A stretch of DNA of 64,000 nt from Clostridium sp. C8-1-8 (GTDB taxonomy: Bacteria > Bacillota > Clostridia > Clostridiales > Clostridiaceae), in the NCBI RefSeq assembly GCF_009928445.1, contig NZ_JAABNO010000008.1, forward strand, positions 1 to 64,000. The letters are read 5' to 3'. The translations under genes were made by a program, and so were the position numbers. The notes beneath the pieces were generated by a model that saw nothing but the letters and a program-made list of their open reading frames with translations, was not told where the DNA came from and ran no database searches. Below, in pieces: positions 1 to 8,766 of the stretch. Every line of letters begins with the position of its first letter. Position 1 is the first letter of the stretch.

Positions 1-116
1 ATTGGTTATCATATCCACCAATTGATTTAATCCTTTTTTATCGTAATTTATTCCATTTATAGTTATATCCCAAAGGCCAACTTAAGCCATACGTCTTTGA
101 ACTCTATTTCTATCAT
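1..116 (-). pseudogene. Frameshifted 5' end of an unknown small gene, cut by the window edge
   Basis: A GAGAG ribosome binding site precedes an ATG at 116 on the minus strand. The first frame reads MIEIEFKDVWLK and then runs into a stop within about six residues. A second frame, entered near 81-86, reads GLWDITINGINYDKKGLNQL and continues out of the window. Adding one base in the AAG run would join them as WLKVGLWDI, so this looks like a one-base deletion in a real gene, or a sequencing error. It starts 14 bp after the stop of the gene at 130-546 and was probably its downstream partner. No family recognised. Confidence 0.4.
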
Positions 117-129
117 ATTTACTCTCATC

Positions 130-546
130 TTATTTTAATTTTTTCCTTTTCTTCCTTTTGGAATCAAAAATTTCTTTTACTACAGAAAGAAGGTTTTCAA
201 TTTCCACTGGAATTGGGCACATTAAACTTTCTAACTGATCGTTAGAAAGTTTTAAAAGTGGTATTTTACATCCACTTTTAGCTTTTAAATGCCAATACCA
301 AGCATCTAAAACCAACATGTTTTCGCTAATAATATTATTATCCCTATATTTTTCAAAACAACTATGTCTAATAAAAGGCATAAGTAAATTGACAATATCA
401 TCTGTCATAATTATTTTCTTTGCCATTTCATTAGAATATTTGAAGACAATTTTATTTGATGAAATATCTATATGAAAATAATAAAGTTCATGCCACCAAG
501 CATCCTTAATTTCTACCCACACTTGTTCATAATATCCATCTTTCAT
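130..546 (-). CDS. Hypothetical protein, 138 aa
   Basis: The ORF has a GAGAGGAA ribosome binding site just before the ATG. It is rich in aromatic residues at the N-terminus (DAWWHELYYFHID) and ends in a strongly basic tail (KRKKRKKLK). There is no signal peptide or membrane segment, so it is probably cytoplasmic. I do not recognise the family. It lies directly upstream of, and reads towards, the broken gene at 1-116, and the two could have been a co-transcribed pair. The codon usage looks like its neighbours. Confidence 0.55.
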   Translation of the reverse strand: MKDGYYEQVWVEIKDAWWHELYYFHIDISSNKIVFKYSNEMAKKIIMTDDIVNLLMPFIRHSCFEKYRDNNIISENMLVLDAWYWHLKAKSGCKIPLLKLSNDQLESLMCPIPVEIENLLSVVKEIFDSKRKKRKKLK

Positions 547-719
547 TATTAATTCCTCTCAATCATTTATATAAGAATTGTAGCATAAATATTATTACCA
601 AATAACTTGTCAGATGGCATTTATTCTACTCTTATGAGATACTTATTTATCTTAATTCTTTATCATGAATACAAACTATATGCTATAGACAGTATAACAT
701 CTCTACTGCTATTTTTTTC

Positions 720-1319
720 CTAAGTTTTAAATGAAAGATATCTAAGCTCTAGTAACATTTGATATTCATGATTATTAATCTTTTTTATACGCCACTTTTT
801 TCCATTGTATTTTGATAATTCGTCTAAAGTATAGCTTTTTAATTTCGTAGTATCAACTGAATCTGATAACTGATTGCCATTTCCATTTCTAGATGTCATA
901 TTTAATGCATAAGGAATACTTAAATGAATTGCTATTGCAATAATAATTAAAACGGCAATGATTCGATGTGCAATAAACCATGTGCCTTTTCTTGGCCTTT
1001 TCTTAATATTTGCATAAACACCAAGTAAAACCTGTATAATCATCATAATAGCGGCGATAGCTCCAGTAATATTTATTCCAAATTTAGCGAACTGAGCGAT
1101 GAAATGTGCCAGCAACAAGATAACTGTAGCAAAGCCAAAATATTTATGATTACGTATAAAAATAGTCATCAGTATTTTCATAAGCTTCTTCCCAACGGGA
1201 TAACCAGACAGCTTTTTACTAAAACGTTTATTCACAAACTTGATACAATAGTTCAATATAGTACCTACAAAAGCAATAACAAGAAGCCAACCAAATAATC
1301 CACCTAATTCTTCAAACAT
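720..1319 (-). pseudogene. Cytochrome b-type membrane protein with a truncated cytochrome b5-like domain
   Basis: The 199-residue ORF starts after a GGAGGG site. Four hydrophobic helices lie near residues 5-25, 59-78, 82-105 and 117-137. Histidines near 58, 71, 120 and 134 sit at or in these helices and are candidate haem ligands, as in small ferric-reductase-like or DUF4405-like cytochrome b proteins. After a polar linker the tail begins like a clostridial cytochrome b5 domain (KSYTLDELSKYNGK), then changes to unrelated sequence and stops. In another frame at the same place the DNA reads KKVAYKKD before a stop, which resembles the expected continuation. The b5 domain is therefore lost by frameshift or deletion. 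The membrane part might still be made. Function inferred: membrane electron transfer. Confidence 0.5.
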
Positions 1320-1475
1320 AGGAACCCTCCTAATATCAATTTCTAAGTTCTCATTTGTATTACTAATAATGGTATTATAGATTTATTTGTTGTTATCTCC
1401 AATATGCTTATTTTTATTATTTTATTTTTTCAATTTTCTTAATATGAGAACTAAGAATTATAAAAGAGATATTTC

Positions 1476-2045
1476 CTATATATCTTTACAATTTATAATT
1501 CCATATATTAGCCTGTCCTCAAATTCACCTGTTCTTCTATTATAAGCTGAACTCTTTTTTAAACCCTCTTCTTTAAATCCAAGCTTCATACTTAGCCTAT
1601 TTGATGCAATATTTTCTGGGTGAATCAAAGCTTCTATTCTATGCAATCCTATTACCTCAAAAGCATATTGGATAACCTTTTCTCCAGCTTCATACATAAT
1701 ATTTTTTCTCCAATATTTCTTATTAAGCATATATCCAATCTCAGCTTTTGAATTCCAATTGTCAAAATCATGAAGTGTAATTAAGCCTACTACTTTATCA
1801 TAATTTTTATCAGAAATGCACCACCGAATAAACTTCTTATTTTCATATGAACTTATGAAGTGCACTACTGATTTTTGTGCTTGTTCCATAGTTGTCATAG
1901 GCTCTATTTGCTGATACCTTACAGCCTCTTCATCACAATAGATATCATAAATTTCAGTGTAATCTTGTTCTTTTACTTCCCTTAGTATGAAACGCTCAGT
2001 TTCCAATTCAGGAAATGTATTAAAAGCTATTTTTAGAATATCCAT
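1476..2045 (-). CDS. GNAT N-acetyltransferase, RimJ/RimL-like
   Basis: The 189-residue protein has the layout of the RimJ/RimL branch of the GNAT superfamily, which transfers acetyl from acetyl-CoA to amino groups of proteins or small molecules. The N-terminus carries ETERFILREVKEQD, the usual first strand of this branch. The middle contains AEIGYMLNKKYWRKNIMYEA, where the acetyl-CoA-binding loop normally lies. The C-terminal part has HPENIASNRLSMKLGFKEEG, the conserved N-x-x-S-x-x-x-x-x-x-GF region. The start follows an AAAGGA site. It stands alone between non-coding stretches. The substrate cannot be read from the sequence. Confidence 0.85.
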   Translation of the reverse strand: MDILKIAFNTFPELETERFILREVKEQDYTEIYDIYCDEEAVRYQQIEPMTTMEQAQKSVVHFISSYENKKFIRWCISDKNYDKVVGLITLHDFDNWNSKAEIGYMLNKKYWRKNIMYEAGEKVIQYAFEVIGLHRIEALIHPENIASNRLSMKLGFKEEGLKKSSAYNRRTGEFEDRLIYGIINCKDI

Positions 2046-2159
2046 AAAAAAATCCTTTCTAAATTAGGCTCAATTTTCAGTATACATCTTCTAGTCTTTG
2101 AATGTATCATATATACAATATTAAACTCTCCACGAGCTAGGCTATGGGGCACCGATTTA

Positions 2160-2253
2160 GCGTTAGACCGCATTAACCATAAGAAATTAAAACAGTACAA
2201 GAAAAATCCATCCAAAATTAAATCACCTGGCCCCCCCCTAACAAGCGTTCAGG
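2160..2253 (+). repeat. Possible integron attC-like core sites (remnant)
   Basis: GCGTTAGAC at 2160-2168 matches the GTTRRRY core of integron cassette recombination sites. CCTAACAAGCGTTCAGG at 2237-2253 resembles the opposite RYYYAAC core. The order (GTTRRRY first, YYYAAC 70 bp later) is that of the two ends of one very short cassette, not of one complete attC. The second motif also lies in a hairpin, CACCTG (2224-2229) with CAGGTG (2250-2255). No integrase is visible. Confidence 0.2.
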
Positions 2254-2513
2254 TGTTGTTCAAAGGTTTCCTGACTTTTATAGTAAAAATCCAACCTATT
2301 CTCGTAGGGAGAAAAATTACTTCAAACAATATTCACAAAAGTTGCTGTAGAGCCTTAATTACTTTTTAATATATCATGTTTGTAAATATTTGTATTGAAG
2401 TTATCGTTAAGTTCATTTCTCTTTCTATAATTTCATAACTAGCTCTAAGCCCGCATTTTTCCTATAAATTCTTATATTGTTATATTCCTATCTTGTTAAA
2501 AACTTAAATTTAA

Positions 2514-2545
2514 AAGAAGTTATATTTATAAAAACATAACTTCTT
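2514..2545 (-). terminator. Terminator of the DUF3788 gene
   Basis: Perfect 10-bp stem (AAGAAGTTAT / ATAACTTCTT) with a 12-nt loop, followed on the minus strand by a T-rich tract. It lies just after the stop codon at 2553. Confidence 0.7.
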
Positions 2546-2552
2546 AAATGGT

Positions 2553-2975
2553 TCATTTGCTGGGCTTGATTGCTTTTATTTCTATTATCTTCATTAAATC
2601 CTGTAATTGTTCTTTGCCTGTAACACGGTAATTGAGCCATCCTCCGCTTCCACAGGGGTATTTATTATTCCACACAGCTTTGGCATAGTCACTCAGCCCG
2701 TTGTAAATTGAATTAATTGCATCATTGGAAATTCGAATCAATACCATAAAAGCACCGTTTTCGGCGAAGACATCACAGATATGCTTGCTTTTTAAGCTAT
2801 ACTTCACGCTCCATCCATATTTATTACCATAAGGAAAACGAATCTGGTCTTTTATTTTAAGTTTATCTTTTAGATATCCATCCAGCTCAAGCCACAGTTT
2901 TCCAGCATCACCGCAATAAAAAATCATTTCATCAAATAATGGTTCGGTCTTCTTGTCAAACATTCTCTCATACAT
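2553..2975 (-). CDS. DUF3788 family protein
   Basis: The 140-residue protein starts at an ATG behind a strong AAGGAGATG site. It has the features of DUF3788 proteins: an N-terminal segment on the measured object (DGYLKDKLKIKDQIRFPYGNK), a central GWSVKYSLKSK stretch, the ENGAFMVLIRIS strand and the C-terminal GSGGWLNYRV. Family members are small cytoplasmic proteins of unknown biochemical role, common in Firmicutes accessory regions and of about this length. It is followed by its own terminator, so it is probably monocistronic. Family assignment is by recall of these motifs; no function should be inferred. Confidence 0.75.
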   Translation of the reverse strand: MYERMFDKKTEPLFDEMIFYCGDAGKLWLELDGYLKDKLKIKDQIRFPYGNKYGWSVKYSLKSKHICDVFAENGAFMVLIRISNDAINSIYNGLSDYAKAVWNNKYPCGSGGWLNYRVTGKEQLQDLMKIIEIKAIKPSK

Positions 2976-3096
2976 TATATTTACATCTCCTTATAATCTC
3001 CGAGGATATCTTGCCTAATTGGCAGTCAAAAACTATATTCTGCCTGAAGCTCTTCAGGATAATCAGCTAAAAACCAGTCTTTCTTTAAAAATCTCT

Positions 3097-3921
3097 TTAA
3101 TTGATAAAATCTATAAGCGTATGCAATATAACAGAACATCCAATTGATTTAGATTTAATCACAATCTTTCCAAATAAATATCCAATTAAGACTTGAAAAG
3201 AACATGTAAGTATAGAACAAATCAATAAATTTGAACCAGAGTAAATTTTGAGACGAGCTTGCCTATTTACAGCTATATGTATGAGACCGAATATTATAGC
3301 TTGTATCATATTGGCTGACTTAGGGGATATACCACGAGATATAAGACCAAAGAGCAAAAAATCTCTAAAAATCACTTCTTCTGTTAATGCTGTAAATATA
3401 AGTGTGCTTAAAATTGCTATTACAAATTCTATGGAAGTATAATGATTGGTAAAGATTGTATGATAAAGCAATACCAATGGTAGCTTATATAATAGAAATG
3501 TGATAATAATAAATATTACTCCTTTAAGTCTACATGTGAGTGGTACTCTTCTCTTGTTATATTTACTTAAATAAATGATAATCGCAAGTAACGATGCTAG
3601 GATAACTGATATACGTGTAAAATTGCTATTAACTTGAATTATTATTTGCATCATAATAAGGAATAGCAATGGTATGTTTATGAAAAAAAGTATAAGCTTA
3701 TTTCTATCTTTATAATCAGAATAATGCCTAGTATCTGTTGGAAAAAATATCAATATGAATACTATAGGCAATATCGTATTTAAAAGTCTGTATAATATTC
3801 CTACAATATCTAAGCTACTTGGCCTTACGTCTGCTGGTATCGTGAATGATATAGCGTACAGAACTAAGAAAACTAATATAAAAATAACTTCACTATAATT
3901 AGATTTTAACTTGTTCAACAT
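3097..3921 (-). CDS. CPBP family intramembrane metalloprotease (CAAX protease-like)
   Basis: The 274-residue protein has about eight hydrophobic segments and lies in the cytoplasmic membrane. The CPBP/Abi motifs are present: EExxxR as EEVIFR with Glu181, Glu182 and Arg186, the second motif FGLIHI with His215, and a late histidine in the last helix (VILHTLIDF). These residues bind the catalytic metal in the family, which includes eukaryotic CAAX prenyl proteases and bacterial proteins linked to bacteriocin self-immunity or membrane-protein cleavage. The start follows AAAGGAG. No bacteriocin gene lies beside it, so the substrate is unknown. Confidence 0.85.
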   Translation of the reverse strand: MLNKLKSNYSEVIFILVFLVLYAISFTIPADVRPSSLDIVGILYRLLNTILPIVFILIFFPTDTRHYSDYKDRNKLILFFINIPLLFLIMMQIIIQVNSNFTRISVILASLLAIIIYLSKYNKRRVPLTCRLKGVIFIIITFLLYKLPLVLLYHTIFTNHYTSIEFVIAILSTLIFTALTEEVIFRDFLLFGLISRGISPKSANMIQAIIFGLIHIAVNRQARLKIYSGSNLLICSILTCSFQVLIGYLFGKIVIKSKSIGCSVILHTLIDFIN

Positions 3922-4499
3922 AGAAAACTCCTTTAATGAACTAACACTAAATATCTATAAATTAAATTATATTAGATAGCTATCATTTTTAATAACTTCG
4001 TATAATTAACAACTTATTTTTGTCATAATGATATATATACACTCCAAGTATTATGATACCACAAAACTGAATTATATGCATTAATTCCCATATACCAATA
4101 TAAGACTATTTTTTTACATCAAATCCATAAAAACGTTGAAAAATTTAAGTCTCATTAAAAACTTCTGCTAACTAGACATGTTGGAGTTATTTATAAAAAT
4201 CATTTCCAATATTAATAATTAAGCACCTAGGTAACCTTTCCCACATAGATAAAACAATTCTACCCTATTTTTAAAGCTTCTCTTCTTTCTGATAAAAGCT
4301 TTTGAAAATATAAATTTTATTATTAAATAGTACATCCACACTTTTATGTGGAATAGAAAATATTGTTATAGGTGTTCTCAAAATTAAACAGCTAAAATAA
4401 AACAAGTATTCTCCTGTTGTTTTATTTTAGCTGTTTTATATTTCTTATAAACATATAGCAGGTCTAACTACTTTTTAAGCATTCTTGCGATCTATTTAA
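3922..4499. other. 578-bp intergenic stretch
   Basis: No gene was found on either strand. It contains the upstream region of the CPBP gene and, near its right end, the strong terminator at 4388-4434. Otherwise it is plain AT-rich sequence. Confidence 0.5.
4388..4434 (-). terminator. Terminator of the YeiH-like exporter gene
   Basis: Perfect 18-bp stem (ACAGCTAAAATAAAACAA at 4388-4405, complement at 4417-4434) with an 11-nt loop. It follows the stop at 4500 on the minus strand and is symmetric enough to act in both directions. Confidence 0.8.
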
Positions 4500-5513
4500 T
4501 TAAAACTGCCCTGTAACCCTTTGAACAACTATGCTAACTACTGCAACAGTAATCCAAACTATTAATCCTAAGAAAATAGGTTTTATACCAGTCTTTCTCA
4601 TCTTTCTAAAATCAGCATTTAGCCCAATAGCAGATAAAGCCATTACTATCATGAATTTTCCTAAGGTATTTATGTTAGATACAATGCTGGTACTGAGTAT
4701 ACCTGTGGTATTAATCAGTGATGTAGCTAAAAAGCCTAATATGAACCAAGGAAAGATCTTTTTAAGACTATAACTCACATTGCTATCATTGCTTTTCACT
4801 CTTTTTTGTCTTGCAGTTATTAAAGCAAAGATTAGGGAAATAGGAATGATCATTGTGGTCCTTGTGAGTTTTACTATGGTTGCATATACTCCTGCTACAT
4901 TACTAAAGCTATAGCCTGCTGCTACCACTGAAGAAGTATCATTAATTGCCGTACCAGCCCAAAGACCAAAAGCCTTATCTGAAAAACCAATTAGGTGTCC
5001 AATTAGCGGAAATATTATCACTGCTAGAATATTAAATAAGAAGATGGTAGAAATAGAATAAGCTATTTCTGTTTCCTCTGCTTCTATTATAGGAGAAATT
5101 GCAGCTATGGCAGATCCTCCGCAGATAGCTGTACCTACTCCAATCAAGGTTTTAAGCTTATAGTCTATCTTCATCAATTTTCCAAAGCCATAGGCTGATA
5201 AGAAAGCTGCTGCTAGTGTAAAAATCATTACAGAAAAAGAACTTACGCCTGTATTCCATACCTGTTTTAGGTTTAAGCCAGCTCCTAACACAATAATTGC
5301 CCATTGAAGTACCTTTTTAGAGGTAAAGGTTATTCCTTTTACTAAAAATTTTGGTTTATTTGAAAAATTATTTATTAGAGTTCCAATCACTATTCCAAAT
5401 ACAGCGCCACCTATTATAGGGAACTTATTGCCCAATATATTTGCTATCAATGCTAAAATAAAGCAGGCTATAATACCTGGTAAATAGTTTTTTAAAGTCT
5501 TCAAAGCTATCAT
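4500..5513 (-). CDS. YeiH/YadS family putative anion (sulfate) exporter
   Basis: About 337 residues with ten or so membrane helices. The sequence matches the UPF0324/YeiH family: the N-terminal PGIIACFILALIANILG, the GITFTSKKVLQWAIIVLGAG helix, the re-entrant motif GVGTAICGGSAIAAISPII, and AGTAINDTSSVVAAGYSF. Members are annotated as putative sulfate exporters, and this assignment is by homology only. The start is uncertain. The frame allows TTG at 5519, ATG at 5513 and TTG at 5504; only the TTG at 5504 has a well-spaced GGAG. A LysR regulator is transcribed divergently, as with the E. coli yeiE/yeiH pair, so it probably controls this gene. Confidence 0.85.
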   Translation of the reverse strand: MIALKTLKNYLPGIIACFILALIANILGNKFPIIGGAVFGIVIGTLINNFSNKPKFLVKGITFTSKKVLQWAIIVLGAGLNLKQVWNTGVSSFSVMIFTLAAAFLSAYGFGKLMKIDYKLKTLIGVGTAICGGSAIAAISPIIEAEETEIAYSISTIFLFNILAVIIFPLIGHLIGFSDKAFGLWAGTAINDTSSVVAAGYSFSNVAGVYATIVKLTRTTMIIPISLIFALITARQKRVKSNDSNVSYSLKKIFPWFILGFLATSLINTTGILSTSIVSNINTLGKFMIVMALSAIGLNADFRKMRKTGIKPIFLGLIVWITVAVVSIVVQRVTGQF

Positions 5514-5981
5514 CTCCAAAGTTTAGTCAATATTAATATCGCTCCTTTATATTAAGCTATGCTTGACTAAAATGCCAATAATAAGTACTTATAGTAGTAT
5601 AATGTTTTGTTATAAGAAGTATTTTTATTTTATAATATAATGTATAAGGGGTACTAGAATCCTATTTGTATTTACAAAACTCCTTTTGATTTTTAGAGGA
5701 AAACTTGAGAACATGGATTTATAAGTACTGTTAAGTACAAATAAGTTTTATTCATAGATGTTTTTAAGCAAGAAAATTATACTCATCTAATTAAGTAAAT
5801 TACGCAAACTTATATATAGAGAAACCTTTGTATACTTAATTTTTATATGCTCAATAATACAATCTTCTGGTGATTATAGAGCATGTATAAATTAATAGTT
5901 GAAGTTGTTATACACAAATTTAAATATATGTAGTAACCAACCCAAATAACAAAATCACTTCACTTTAAGGAGATTAAATAG
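5514..5981. promoter_or_regulatory. Divergent control region between exporter and LysR genes
   Basis: About 468 bp separate the two divergent starts, longer than needed for two promoters. LysR-type regulators usually bind T-N11-A sites in such a gap. I could not fix a single convincing site or promoter by eye in this AT-rich DNA. Confidence 0.45.
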
Positions 5982-6872
5982 ATGCTAGATATAAGAATTA
6001 TGTCCTTTTTGGCTTTGGCAAAAACTAAGAATTTTACAAGAGCTGGTGAGCTTTTAAACCTAACCCAGCCGGCGGTGTCCCAGCATATAAAGTTTTTAGA
6101 GGATTACTATAACGTAAAGCTTATAGAAAAGAAAGGACGTTTTATAGAACTCACTGATGAAGGTAAGCTGATGCTTAGCTACGGTAAGGAAATAAATAAT
6201 TTGTATGATAATATGGAAAAAGAACTTAAAATCAAAGCAGAAAATGCTAAGATCTATAACATTGGTGCTTCTTTAACCATAGGCGGCTATATACTACCTG
6301 TAATATTGTCTAATCATAAACAAACCTATAATAATATAGATATAAAATTGCAGGTACATAATACTGAAGAAATCTTAAATAATCTCTTGGATAGAAAGAT
6401 AGATTTAGCCTTGGTTGAGGGGCTTTTTGATAAAGAGAAATTTGCATACGAGTTCTTTAAGGAAGATGAACTGGTGCTAGCAGTAGCATCTAAAAGCAGG
6501 TTATCTTATGAAAAGGAAGTGGATTTAGAGGATGTACTCTGTGGTAATCTAATAATGAGAGAAAAAGGCTCTGGTACTAGAGCTGTCTTTGAACAAAAAC
6601 TTATTGAACTTGGCTACAACTTAAATGACTTTAATCCATACATGGAACTTGGTAGTATACAAGCTATTATTTCTTTAGTGGAGCTTGATATGGGCTACAC
6701 CATAATTTCAAAGGAAACCATAAAAGCGCAGTTGGCCTTAGGGAGTATCAAAATCCTTCCTATAAAAAACGTGAAGATTCTTAGGGAATTTAACTTTGTC
6801 TATCTACCTAGCTCTGACAAAGAGTTTATTGATAATTTTATGAGTTTTTGCCATTCATATATAAGTTCCTAG
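5982..6872 (+). CDS. LysR-type transcriptional regulator
   Basis: The 296-residue protein has an N-terminal winged helix-turn-helix (residues 1-60, with FLALAKTKNFTRAGELLNLT followed by QPAVSQHIKFLE) and a periplasmic-binding-protein-like effector domain from about residue 90. The start is set by AAGGAG ten bases upstream. It is divergent from the YeiH-type exporter. In E. coli the YeiH neighbour is the LysR protein YeiE, and other members of this subgroup (CysL/YwfK-like) respond to sulfur or nitrogen metabolites. The likely role is control of the exporter and its own gene; the ligand is unknown. Confidence 0.9.
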   Translation: MLDIRIMSFLALAKTKNFTRAGELLNLTQPAVSQHIKFLEDYYNVKLIEKKGRFIELTDEGKLMLSYGKEINNLYDNMEKELKIKAENAKIYNIGASLTIGGYILPVILSNHKQTYNNIDIKLQVHNTEEILNNLLDRKIDLALVEGLFDKEKFAYEFFKEDELVLAVASKSRLSYEKEVDLEDVLCGNLIMREKGSGTRAVFEQKLIELGYNLNDFNPYMELGSIQAIISLVELDMGYTIISKETIKAQLALGSIKILPIKNVKILREFNFVYLPSSDKEFIDNFMSFCHSYISS

Positions 6873-7192
6873 TTTAATAAAGAGCCTTTGTTCGGATAAG
6901 ATATATATAATTTCACATAATTAGAAGTGTTTTTTTAGAATAATCTTTATTAAAAATATATTATCTAAAATTTAAATCGTACAATGAAATAATTCTAAAT
7001 AACTTAAAAATAAAATATATAAATAATGTCCTTTGATAATCTATTAATACAGTTTATACAATACTATCACAACCTACAAGCAACTATCTAATACATAAAA
7101 TAACTCAGTTGTAAATGGTATAATTATTGGTAATTAAGTAGTAATAGTAAATTATTTTAATTTCTATTAAAAGTTAAGGTAGGTGATAAATC
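6873..7192. other. 320-bp AT-rich intergenic stretch
   Basis: No gene, strong hairpin or repeat seen. It must carry the promoter of the gene at 7193. Confidence 0.4.
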
Positions 7193-7669
7193 ATGAAATT
7201 CAAATGTGATTGTGGGCACACAATTTATGATAATACAGACTACTTATCATATAAGGCACATCTTATATCTGACCAAGATTGGTTTGACTATCTTGAGAGA
7301 ATTGAAATGACAATTGATAGGTTAGGTGCTGATCTTAAAGATAAAGAAACTGCTATCATAGAACTCCGAAATCTTTCCCATTATTACTCAAAAACTATCT
7401 ATCAGTGTACAAGCTGTGGAAGTATCTTCATTGCTGATGAAAATAATACCTTCAATACATTCAAGAATGACTCAATATATAAAAACAAAAATATACTAAG
7501 GTCAGTAGAAGGCGATAAATGAAAAGGAAGCCTATTTGCTGAGTGGATTGATAATAAGCCTGAATGGATGGACGCAAGTGGCTATATATCTGCAGAAAAG
7601 CAATCCTCTCATAATCGAACTTATGATAAGTGGGAAGATCTAGAAAGTAGTTATTATATTTTATTTTAA
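7193..7669 (+). pseudogene. Zinc-ribbon-like hypothetical protein interrupted by an in-frame TGA
   Basis: The first part codes for 109 residues with CDCGH at residues 5-9 and a CTSCG pair near residue 82, a likely zinc ribbon. A TGA at 7520-7522 ends it, but the same frame continues without another stop to the TAA at 7667-7669. The extra 48 codons read like genuine protein (GSLFAEWIDNKPEWMDASGY). A TGG-to-TGA change would give DKWKGSLFAEW and restore a 158-residue protein. Most likely it is a nonsense mutation in a formerly longer gene. Readthrough is possible but unsupported. Family not recognised; no partner genes nearby. Confidence 0.55.
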
Positions 7670-8118
7670 CAATTAAGAAAAAATGATATTTTAAGATATA
7701 GTGTCCTTAAAAGAAATGGAGCAATTCTCCATTCATGGAGATTATAATTGTAGAACTAAAAATTGTGATAAAGGTTTAAATCAAAACCTTTCTAATTAAA
7801 ATTATATTAATAAAAACCGAATATTTATTTAAAACACCACATTATTAAAAATAAATCTTCTCAAAAAAAACTATAGAACTTATTCTTATCTACTATTATA
7901 TCAGTATAACTTAATATTTCTGCTTCAATTAATGTATCTTTAATTTTTCTATATATAAATTGATCTCACCTAATCTTGCATATATACTAATAATTAGTTT
8001 TTCATTATATGATTTTAAGTAACTAAGTTAGGATGACAAGATATGGTTAACTATACAAGGATTAATACATTATAATAATATTATATATAATAGTAAAATA
8101 ATTTTAAGGGGAGATAGA
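7670..8118. other. 449-bp intergenic stretch
   Basis: No gene found. A small 6-bp hairpin (ATGGAG / CTCCAT, 7716-7732) lies near the left end without a T-run. The rest is AT-rich and presumably holds the promoter of the hydrolase gene at 8119. Confidence 0.4.
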
Positions 8119-8658
8119 ATGGAGAAAAATAAAATTGTTGTGCTATTTCCAGGAACTAAATATAGCACAGATTGCCCATTATTATATTATGCAGGTTTTA
8201 AATTTGAAGTCCGAGGATATAAAAAAATAGCCATTAGTTATGAATATTTACTTAAGCAAGATAATTCATTTGAAGAATGTGTAGAAGATATAAAGAATTT
8301 TTCGTTGACACAACTACAACAACTTGATTTATCCAATTACGATGACATTGTGTTTGTTTCTAAAAGTTTAGGAACAGTAGTTGCTGGGTGGATTGAAGAA
8401 AAATTATGTATTAAAGTGAGACATATATATCTAACACCGGTAAAAGAAACCTTACCTTATATTAGACAGGAAAAAAATATTATAACTGTTGTTGCAGGTA
8501 CAAAAGATAAACACTTAAGTATATATATTCTTAAAGGTCATTGTTTAAAAGAAAACATTTATTTGAAGCAAATTGATGGAGCTGGACATAGATTAGAGGT
8601 ATGGGGAGATATGGATAGAAACATACAAATATTAAAAGAAGTGGTAGATCTCTATTAA
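8119..8658 (+). CDS. Small alpha/beta hydrolase-fold protein
   Basis: The 179-residue protein starts after a GGGGAG site. It shows the order of an alpha/beta hydrolase: first strand KIVVLFPGTK, nucleophile elbow VSKSLGT with Ser83 (a variant of GxSxG), a late acid in AGTKDKH (Asp130) and the catalytic histidine in GAGHRLE (His157). It is shorter than most family members, so the cap domain must be minimal. There is no signal peptide, so it should act in the cytoplasm. The substrate is unknown. It converges on the big surface-protein gene and shares the terminator at 8713-8736. Confidence 0.75.
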   Translation: MEKNKIVVLFPGTKYSTDCPLLYYAGFKFEVRGYKKIAISYEYLLKQDNSFEECVEDIKNFSLTQLQQLDLSNYDDIVFVSKSLGTVVAGWIEEKLCIKVRHIYLTPVKETLPYIRQEKNIITVVAGTKDKHLSIYILKGHCLKENIYLKQIDGAGHRLEVWGDMDRNIQILKEVVDLY

Positions 8659-8712
8659 AGAATTATTCTTATGTCTTTATAATATTCTTATTTAACGTAA
8701 CACAAATAAAAA

Positions 8713-8736
8713 AACGCCGAAGCCACCTTCAGCGTT
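8713..8736 (-). terminator. Shared terminator at the end of the arabinoside operon
   Basis: 10-bp stem (AACGCCGAAG / CTTCAGCGTT, one mismatch) with a 4-nt loop and T-runs on both sides. It lies between two convergent genes and should act in both directions. Confidence 0.8.
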
Positions 8737-8766
8737 TTTACTTAACTTCAATTCATAAATCTGTGC

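Larger units (their letters stand above)
2046..2552. other. Gene-poor 507-bp stretch with a GC-richer patch
   Basis: There is no convincing gene. The stretch holds a GC-richer patch at about 2140-2260 with a run of eight C (2231-2238), unusual in this AT-rich DNA, and ends in the terminator of the DUF3788 gene. A 60-codon ORF at 2033-2215 crosses it but lacks a ribosome binding site and recognisable motifs. Confidence 0.5.

Noticed and set aside
2033..2215. 60-codon minus-strand ORF across the gap after the GNAT gene
   Set aside because: It overlaps the GNAT gene start, has no ribosome binding site and no protein-like motif.
3026..3139. Short frame reading KKDWFLADYPEELQAEYSF between the CPBP and DUF3788 genes
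   Set aside because: Protein-like, but only about 37 codons from the nearest ATG, overlapping the CPBP gene end, and with no ribosome binding site; at most a remnant.
7520..7531. TGA as a selenocysteine codon
   Set aside because: No stable hairpin right after the TGA and no redox-enzyme context; a lost Trp codon explains it more simply.
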